Assembly (NCBI RefSeq): GCF_002858745.1
Contig: NZ_PJRO01000005.1
Location: 130,865 to 194,864, forward strand
DNA from: Mesorhizobium loti
Lineage (GTDB): Bacteria > Pseudomonadota > Alphaproteobacteria > Rhizobiales > Rhizobiaceae
Length of the DNA stretch: 64,000 nucleotides
Reading direction: 5' to 3'
Shown here: one piece after another, positions 62,401-64,000 of the stretch
Numbering within the stretch: the stretch's first letter is position 1
Layout: each line of letters begins with the position of its first letter
Notes under the pieces: model-generated
What the model saw: the letters and a program-made list of their open reading frames with translations, nothing else
The model's database searches: none
Told to the model about the DNA's origin: nothing
Translations under genes and position numbers: made by a program

Positions 62401-63238
62401 CCGTGACATCGACGCCGTCGCGCTTGCCGGCGTTGTCGTCGAGACGGCTCTCGAATGCCGACCAGCGCTGGTCGAAATTCTGCCAGCGGCGGTCCACCGC
62501 CTGCACGCTCTCCTCGCGCGCCAGCAGGTCCATCGCGCTCCTGACCTGCTCCAGTTCGAGCCTGAGCATGTTGACGCTTTTGTCGTCGCTCTTTTCGGCC
62601 AGGCCCCGGATTGCGCCGGACAGGCGTTCGAATTCGAGGCCGAGTTCGGCGCTGTCGCGGGAAGAAGGCGCCTCTTGTGCGGCGCGTTGGATATCCTTGC
62701 GCAGGGCCTGGAATTCGCGCTGCAGGCCGGAACTCATCTGCTGGCGCAGTTCTTCGCGCAGGCCGCGCAGTTCGCCGGCGATCTTGCTGACCATCGCCAC
62801 GCCGTCTTCCTGGCCGCGCATGCGTTCGATGTCGCGGGCAATCGACTGGTAGGGCCGCTCGGATGCGGTGCGCTGGCGATAGGGGCGTGGTTCTTCGTAA
62901 GCGCGCTGGTAGCCGCGCGCGCCCTCATAGTCGCGCTCGCGCGGGCGCTGGTCGTCATAAGGGCGCTGGTAGCCGCGCGTGGCTTCGTAATCCCGTTCGC
63001 GTGGGCGCTGGTCTTCGTAAGGGCGCTGCGCGTAGCGCAGGGCATCCTGGGACGAGCGCTCGGCATAAGGCTGGCTGCGGCCGTAGCGCGGTTCCTCGTG
63101 GCGCGAAGGCTCCTCGCGGTTGCTGTCCAGCCGCTGCTCCAGCGCTGCCATCGAGCGGTTGAGCTCTTCCAGCGAGGCATAGCTCCGGCGCTGCCGCCCG
63201 GCGTTCAGATTATCGAGATAGGACCGCTTGTTGTTCAT
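59441..63238 (-). CDS. podJ: PodJ-like polar protein with coiled coil, SEL1 repeats and peptidoglycan-binding domain
   Basis: A 1265-residue bitopic protein. The cytoplasmic part holds two 20-residue tandem repeats (residues 71-110, each QRPY-D-QRPRERDYE-RGY) plus a partial third. Long coiled-coil-like stretches with Arg/Glu/Leu heptads follow. One membrane helix lies at about residues 810-832 (ILMAAAAIMLALAGLQL). The periplasmic part has about four SEL1 repeats (ALFEIGSRYAEARGV, AEYRIGNFYEKGIGV, AMHNLAVLFAMG) at 1000-1140. A C-terminal peptidoglycan-binding domain (IQRILVKNGYDSGGTDGVMG) follows at 1199-1262. This is the layout of rhizobial PodJ, a pole-organising protein. ATG at 63238 is used; the ribosome site is weak. 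Confidence 0.8.
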   Translation of the reverse strand: MNNKRSYLDNLNAGRQRRSYASLEELNRSMAALEQRLDSNREEPSRHEEPRYGRSQPYAERSSQDALRYAQRPYEDQRPRERDYEATRGYQRPYDDQRPRERDYEGARGYQRAYEEPRPYRQRTASERPYQSIARDIERMRGQEDGVAMVSKIAGELRGLREELRQQMSSGLQREFQALRKDIQRAAQEAPSSRDSAELGLEFERLSGAIRGLAEKSDDKSVNMLRLELEQVRSAMDLLAREESVQAVDRRWQNFDQRWSAFESRLDDNAGKRDGVDVTALAERLEQIGAAVNKLPESLSLRSLEEKVRTLAGAVDHFASQQGRRGGDVYGMIDERLDEISRAIVASTVAAQSSAFDPAPFERIEQRIAALARQIEEVADERPRGEVMDHLFHGLEQRFEALSGIIERRQEDTMQQGSMLFRDLERRLDDVTDRLERRAPEPDNSGIMDAIDARFNALAQRLESRGTDSAGQDAIRSLESRLDDISSRLDSNSLQSAGIDPDLLRSLEAQVSGLSAHLSRPGAPLPEFEDIGPRIEKIEESIASNRDTILETARQAAENAVRGLGLSTGDTATVAGLAGDLKTLEGLTRRSDERNTKTFEAIHDTLLKIVDRLGSLEVGGTQPVAPKITVQDAPALDMDEPLPLSDGPSMRGGTRTPAQAAADAARAALGSEAIAADSEISGQNKSMFGGIARAFKMRRENETAQPTALADGAHVPTVDLDEPLEPKLLNRPLEPGSGAPDLNAIMKRVRDERGQPTKQNANDASKADFIAAARRAAQAAAAEAEALKHQSGKAGGVKSFGLGNLLKARRKPILMAAAAIMLALAGLQLGKAFLSDPEQVSVNDSAPTAIEEKTDVATMAPFKQAPAMAEAPALPIPADAPPVRSVDDQAESLEAKSPELKSRDDVVAPQTADAPAAPEAVEPARADAAPAAPALIAAPVTMPTVDVPGMAKSAVSTEDKTGAVAPIEASANSPASGPSANGIEVPQSVGPVALRDAAASGDAKALFEIGSRYAEARGVREDMATAAKWYGEAAERGFAPAEYRIGNFYEKGIGVERDLAKSKEWYRRAAEKGNASAMHNLAVLFAMGTDGAPDNDAATRWFSQAADLGVKDSQFNLGILAAKGAGMQQNLEESYKWFALVAKSGDKDAAAKRDEIAKALRPEQLERAKQATDLWKPKPLDAAANSTDMPSAWQDAPTTIAGIDMKKAVQNIQRILVKNGYDSGGTDGVMGDRTKKAIMAFQTDNGLPATGSVDEKLVKALLAKK

Positions 63239-63680
63239 CGAGCGCCCGTTTCGCAATTGGCCGGCCTTGGCCAGCAGTTCCCCAAACCACCCAGTCGGGT
63301 CCGAAGACGGCTTGGCCAGCGGAAAGTTGGTTCCCGGGCAGACCTGCGCTTCGATGAAACCCGTGTGAAAAGCGAGACAGGATGGACACGGACCGACAGC
63401 CGCACCTTTCGCCCAGCATGGTAAACAACCCGTTAACCAAGCTTAAGAAGTCGCAGGATTCGTTGAGAAAAGCTTTCACTGCCAGGCACGCCGGTGGCGC
63501 TACGGCACCCCCACTTGCATTTCACCGGCGATATCAGTATATCCTTTACGTAAACGTAAGTTGTGCGGTGCGGTATCGCTTACGGATTTTGTTGAAACCT
63601 GGAAGCAGGCCCCCTCCGCCACAGCGACGCAGGCAGCCAATGCCGCGTGCCATAGCCGGGGCCCATAACGGGAAATGCCA
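63239..63680. promoter_or_regulatory. divergent control region of podJ and the MerR gene
   Basis: The 442-bp gap has no gene. TTAACC at 63433-63438 and TTAA at 63443-63446 resemble a CtrA site with one base less than standard spacing, and a GANTC methylation site is at 63457-63461. TTACGT-AA-ACGTAA (63546-63559) is a MerR-type inverted repeat 120 bp before the MerR gene. Confidence 0.45.
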
Positions 63681-64000
63681 ATGACTGTGCAGATGACCAC
63701 CGCTGGCGGGGTAGCCGGCAACACCAACATTGTGTCGAACGAGCCGGGCGAAGAGCTGGTGCGCATCGGCGAAATGGCCAAGAAATATGGCGTCACGCTG
63801 CGCACGTTGCGCTTCTATGAAGACAAGGGCTTGCTGAAGCCGGAGCGCGACGGCGCCACCCGTCTTTATACACATCGCGACCGCGTTCGCCTCAAGCTCA
63901 TCCTGCTCGGCCGCAAGGTCGGTTTCTCGCTACGCGAGGTCAAGCAGATGATGGATCTCTACGATCCGACCGGCACCAATACCAAGCAGCTGCGCCTGGC
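63681..64000 (+). CDS. MerR-family regulator (5' part, cut by window end)
   Basis: The frame from ATG at 63681 stays open to the end of the window (106 codons). After about 27 poorly conserved residues it reads LVRIGEMAKKYGVTLRTLRFYEDKGLLKPERDGATRLYTHRDRVRLKLILLGRKVGFSLREVKQMMDLYD-like sequence, here listed by its motifs: the MerR helix-turn-helix, the TLRFYEDKGLL wing and the start of the dimerisation helix. An in-frame ATG at 63675 is a possible alternative start. Related regulators control acyl-CoA and branched-chain amino acid degradation genes, which may follow outside the window. Confidence 0.85.
   Translation, partial: MTVQMTTAGGVAGNTNIVSNEPGEELVRIGEMAKKYGVTLRTLRFYEDKGLLKPERDGATRLYTHRDRVRLKLILLGRKVGFSLREVKQMMDLYDPTGTNTKQLRL

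Noticed and set aside
1..64000. tRNA, rRNA, insertion sequences, prophage or riboswitches
   Set aside because: No transposase, integrase, tRNA-like cloverleaf or conserved riboswitch core was recognised by eye; a covariance search would be needed to exclude small RNAs.

Overview
The window looks like chromosomal DNA of a high-GC alphaproteobacterium of the order Hyphomicrobiales, most likely Mesorhizobium or a close relative. This rests on the many LysR regulators, the ABC importers for sugars, peptides, amino acids and phospho-compounds, rhizobial-type intergenic repeats, a TIGR02186/TauE pair and a PodJ-like polarity protein. The genus is an inference; no rRNA or tRNA gene is visible. Both ends cut genes: a sugar ABC permease on the left and a MerR regulator on the right.

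Left part (1-9.8 kb). The end of an RbsC-type permease is followed by a PfkB kinase and a GatZ-like protein, which fit a D-tagatose / D-tagatose-6-phosphate branch. Next come a LysR regulator overlapping a PPP-type phosphatase, then an amino-acid permease, a Tm-1-like UPF0261 protein and two PLP aminotransferases (class III and class IV) on the same strand. At 9.8-18 kb a very large glycine-rich autotransporter (minus strand) is divergent from a histidine kinase/OmpR-type regulator pair. Three 10-bp-phased AATTCT repeats lie between them.

Middle part (18-36 kb). A scar holds the 3' ends of a subtilase and a LysR gene. After it come an FAD monooxygenase, a glycine-rich secreted protein, a LysR/SDR divergent pair, and a fusion of a ring-cleaving dioxygenase with an alpha/beta hydrolase (MhqE-MhqD-like). 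A Ugp-like ABC importer is grouped with a metallophosphoesterase, a SurE nucleotidase and a SorC regulator, which looks like a phosphodiester or nucleotide scavenging locus. A second MhqO-like dioxygenase, an FMN reductase and a divergent LysR follow. Both dioxygenase loci carry the same GTTCGCGA-type palindrome upstream.

Right part (35.7-64 kb). A minus-strand operon encodes three LLM flavin monooxygenases, two flavin reductases and a polar-amino-acid ABC permease and ATPase. Its solute-binding protein and LysR regulator lie just beyond, and a conserved upstream element ties the separated units together; organosulfur salvage is the best guess. A small redox cluster (FMN reductase, SDR, a four-helix membrane protein, a DUF5519-like protein) and a TIGR02186/TauE pair follow. 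A GsiABCD/IaaA-like locus for peptide import and isoaspartyl hydrolysis is arranged around a MarR regulator and a creatininase-like gene. The window ends with the PodJ-like SEL1/peptidoglycan-binding protein and the MerR regulator.

Three copies of an interspersed repeat of about 95 bp (7.35, 54.84 and 59.13 kb) and one nested-palindrome repeat (44.8 kb) occur between genes.
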